Assembly: GCA_020796225.1 (NCBI GenBank)
Contig: CM036754.1
Span: 13,283,867 to 13,347,866, forward strand
Direction: 5' to 3'
Length of the DNA stretch: 64,000 nucleotides
Source: Arion vulgaris
Lineage: Eukaryota; Mollusca; Gastropoda; Stylommatophora; Arionidae
The position numbers and the translations under genes were made by a program. The notes below the pieces were generated by a model. That model was not told the origin of the DNA, made no database searches, and saw nothing but the letters and a program-made list of their open reading frames with translations. Shown one piece after another: positions 60,746 to 64,000 of this stretch. Within the stretch, counting starts at the first letter, position 1. Each line of letters begins with the position of its first letter.

Positions 60746-61567
60746 ACGAGGGACTAGTCAAGAACGCATACTCTAGTGATTTGATGACACAAAACCGACA
60801 GCATTGTAAGACGCAAATTGAACTATTTGAGAAAATACAGAATGAAGATTAGTGTATCATTATGAGTTGCACTAGGGATACGCCCTTTGTGATAATCAGG
60901 TTTATCTATGATTTCCCGACAATGGAGTATAGAATCAAGATAGCTAGAGCAAGCGTGTATCTAAAAATAAGTGCCAAAAATGATTATTCACTGCACGAGG
61001 TGCTCAGTATCAGAAATGGGGGTTGGTTAACGTGAGAGAAATCGTGGATTGTTGTGCTGCATACACTGTTCATCTGGTATCTGGACTCACGAATATTGAT
61101 CCAGGTGAGGAATGAATACCGCTGTCCTCAACATTTGGGAAGGCCTTTTCGACTATTATCAAATTTGACAAAGGGTGCAGAAAGAAGAATCCCGTGACGG
61201 TAGATGCAGGCGCCAAAGCTTCTAGGTGGTATGGAAACATGGTAAATCAATGCTAACAAGAGAGAAAGTTCAATATTTTTCGCTATTGACGTTCATGCGC
61301 CATCCTTGTAATTTTATTGAAAGTTACACAACAAATGCAGATGGTTTGTTAATGAGCTGACCTTTCAGGCAAGTACACCATAATGAGACTGCGATGTCGC
61401 TGCCATGGATATCGCATGCAAGACGGTTCCATACCTAACTTATTACCTAATGGTATACATTACAGACCACTGGCTGGCTAAGGAAATAAGAACAAACAGG
61501 CGTAAGCAACTCGTATTCAAGGAGATGTAAACTCCAAATAAAGATACCGCACATAGGTTGAGTTATG
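60746..61567. other. Upstream of WDR81, nothing recognised
   Basis: No TATA box, CpG-rich stretch, divergent gene or repeat identified. The transcription start is unknown. Confidence 0.45.
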
Positions 61568-61870
61568 TTATGTTATGCGATCGACGTCATGGCACATTGT
61601 GCATTCCCATCCGTGCTCTGTCCTCCGCTGCAACAGCCATCCCAAAGACCATTTGCTCACCGTACCTATGAGAAGTTGATTATTATATCTTCTCTCTCTA
61701 CCACGAAGACGACACTGTCTGACATGTCCAAACTTAACGCTTAATTCTCGAACTCGTTCCAGTGTCTGAGACTTGTCCATGTCACATAATTGAGAGCGTA
61801 CCGCATTGATGATATCGGCTCTGTTCATACTAATGTTGAGTCTTGGGAGGATGTGACCATTGATCGTACT
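61568..61870 (-). pseudogene. LINE RNase-H family C-terminus
   Basis: MNRADIINAVRSQLCDMDKS, RVRELSVKFGHVRQCRLRGR, then SKWSLGWLLQRRTEHGWECT. It shares NRADI..A and the final block with other RNase-H LINE tails here. Confidence 0.65.
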
Positions 61871-62085
61871 AAATAAAGATATACAATAAAACATCTTAAG
61901 CTGGGAAATAAAACTCCCACAATAAGCAAAAGTAAAAAACGGGGAGGGGGAGGTCCTAATAAACACAGCTGTGATGCGTACCTGTCATTATTTCGGGGGT
62001 CTATTATGTAGTTAATTAGCTATTTAATCATCTTCAAAGCAAGTCATGCTGACACGTTAGTTGTGAAATCTCACCAGCAGATGTT

Positions 62086-62341
62086 CTTCTTCTTTGCGTT
62101 CGTTCTTTACGACCAATTTTAATCACTCTTTGTGATAGGTTTGATCTTTGCCAAGAACGTCTATACGTTGCACATTGATTTGGTAGGCCCCTAAACGCAT
62201 AGACTTCTACACGTTTAGGACACATGCATCCGATTTCAGCCAAACCTCCTTAGTCGCCTCTTACGACATGCTTGGCAGGTAACAGTGGTTCTATTCTTTA
62301 CACCCCAAATTTGGGCCCCGGTAACCACTCGGGCGAGAATG
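62086..62341 (-). mobile_element. SINE-A copy with 12-bp TSD
   Basis: Flanked by CCAGCAGATGTT (62074-62085 and 62342-62353), upstream of WDR81. Confidence 0.9.
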
Positions 62342-62686
62342 CCAGCAGATGTTGAAGGGTGTGTATGTTCTTATTTATCGTGACTCGCTGAGTAAACAGG
62401 TTCCATATTCTGTGCTGAAATGTCTCATACAACATTTCTCATAAATCTCTTCTTATCCTAACGCTCTGTGGCAAAACACAGGGCCGTGCCGTGATACAGA
62501 GAGGCGGCCGCATCAGGCGGTATCGTAAAGGGGCGAATAAGCAGCGAAATAGCACAAGATATTTTAAAGAAAAACATTTCAGGGGCGGCATTTCGAAGAC
62601 TTGCATCATATTGATAAAATAAACCGTACGGTCCTTGCAAAACATAATTATAGACAAAGAAGAAAGAAGATTATTTCAATATCGCA

Positions 62687-62985
62687 TTACGTCATCAAAT
62701 AACGTGTTTTCATCCAATAGACGGTTGCTAAGCAACTACAGTGTGTTCTGATAATTATCTTCGATCGGGAATCCAACACCTCCACTATATGTTCTGTTGA
62801 TGCAAATATATCTGCTCTCTCGTTACCACACATGAATTCATGTCCAGTACAATAAATATATCTAATATTTTGAATGTTGGAAGAAGTTGTTGATACACAT
62901 CCGTTAATAATAACATCGACTGTTTTGAATTTGTTGAAGTATACATGTAACTGGACATGATACATGTATTTCGTCAATCATTGTT
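62687..62985 (-). pseudogene. LINE RNase H fragment
   Basis: IQNIRYIYCTGHEFMCGNER then ADIFASTEHIVEV matches [26 protein letters not shown] at 34320-34410. The satellite array begins at its upstream end. Confidence 0.7.
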
Positions 62986-64000
62986 GAAGTATACATGTAA
63001 CTGGACATGATACATTTATTTCATCAATCATTGTTGAATTATATATGTAACTGGACATGATACATTTATTTCATCAATCATTGTTGAAGTATACATGTAA
63101 CTGGACATGATACATATATTTCATAAATTCTTCTTCTTCTTTGCGTTCGTTCTTTACGACCAATTTTAATCACTCTTTGTGATATGTTTGATCTTTGCCA
63201 AGAACGTGTATACGTTGCACATTGGTTTGGTAGGCCCCTAAACGCATAGACTTCTACACGCTTAGGACACATGCATCCGATTTCAGCTAAACCTCCTTAG
63301 TCGCCTCTTACGACATGCGTGGCAGGTAACAGTGGTTCTATTCTTTACACCCCAAATTTGGGCCCCGGTAACCACTCGGTCGATTTCATCAATCATTGTT
63401 GAAGTATACATGTAACTGGACATGAATTTCATCAATCATTGTTGAAGTATACATGTAGCTGGACATGATACATTTATTTCATCAATCATTGTTGAAATAT
63501 ACATGTAACTGGACATGATACATATATTTCGTCAATCATTGTTGAAGTATACATGTAACTGGACATGAATTTCATCAATCATTGTTGAAGTATACATGTA
63601 ACTGGACATAATACATGTATTTCGTCAATCATTGTTGAAGTATACATGTAACTGGACATAATACATGTATTTCGTCAATCATTGTTGAAGTATACATGTA
63701 ACTGGACATAATACATGTATTTCATCAATCATTGTTGAAGTATACATGTAACTGGACATAATACATGTATTTCATCAATCATTGTTGAAGTATACATGTA
63801 ACTGGACATAATACATGTATTTCGTCAATCATTGTTGAAGTATACATGTAACTGGACATAATACATGTATTTCATCAATCATTGTTGAAGTATACATGTA
63901 ACTGGACATAATACATGTATTTCATCAATCATTGTTGAAGTATACATGTAACTGGACATAATACATGTATTTCATCAATCATTGTTGAAGTATACATGTA
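62930..64000 (+). repeat. 50-bp satellite leaving the window
   Basis: About 16 units of CATCAATCATTGTTGAAGTA, TACATGTAACTGGACATAAT and ACATGTATTT. Interrupted by SINE-A at 63125-63382. It runs off the right edge. Confidence 0.95.
63125..63382 (-). mobile_element. SINE-A copy inside the 50-bp satellite
   Basis: Flanked by ATTTCAT (63118-63124 and 63383-63389), which is part of the satellite unit. It dates the satellite as older than this insertion. Confidence 0.9.

Noticed and set aside
62034..62243. Recurring short ORF of the [20 protein letters not shown] type
   Set aside because: Seen at each SINE-A copy; it is the SINE read in one frame, not a gene family.

Overview
This is a eukaryotic (animal) window, AT-rich and crowded with repeats. 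Non-LTR retrotransposons, tRNA-headed SINEs, a Helitron, minisatellites, and a long intron-rich gene whose protein resembles vertebrate WDR81 suggest an invertebrate, probably a lophotrochozoan such as a mollusc. That placement is inference. No prokaryotic or viral gene is recognised.

Main gene. One protein-coding gene fills most of the window on the minus strand, from a start codon at 60585 down to at least 14626. I could chain 27 coding exons (6,312 nt, 2,104 codons). Each has AG/GT borders and matching splice phases, and the translation runs collinear with WDR81: an N-terminal region with a degenerate kinase-like stretch, a BEACH domain (exon 5), a helical middle with a very acidic insert (exon 12), and C-terminal WD40 repeats (exons 21-27). 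Two very short exons (56 nt and 62 nt) were found because the phases demanded them. The final exon, about 35-40 residues, was not found.

Introns. Intron 14 holds a complete but decayed Helitron (35739-41584, plus strand) with recognisable ends, Rep and PIF1-type helicase remnants. Most other large introns carry their own minisatellite, each with a different unit (25 to 87 bp). The most striking is a 55-bp array in intron 5 whose unit is a copy of the exon 5/intron 5 splice donor.

Retroposons. Nine near-complete and several partial copies of a roughly 255-bp SINE (here SINE-A) occur. Most have exact 7-12 bp target-site duplications, and one lies inside another. Its central core recurs in two otherwise different repeat families. 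Other tRNA-headed SINE families (B-F) are present. About 40 LINE fragments (RT, RNase H or 3' ends) are scattered through the window, mostly on the minus strand, the same sense as the gene. Two inverted-repeat elements with perfect 13- and 15-bp target duplications carry a hammerhead-ribozyme-like core and may derive from Penelope-like elements.

Flanks. Positions 1-14600 (downstream of the gene) and 60586-64000 (upstream) hold only repeats and unremarkable sequence as far as I can see. The right edge runs into a 50-bp satellite that leaves the window.
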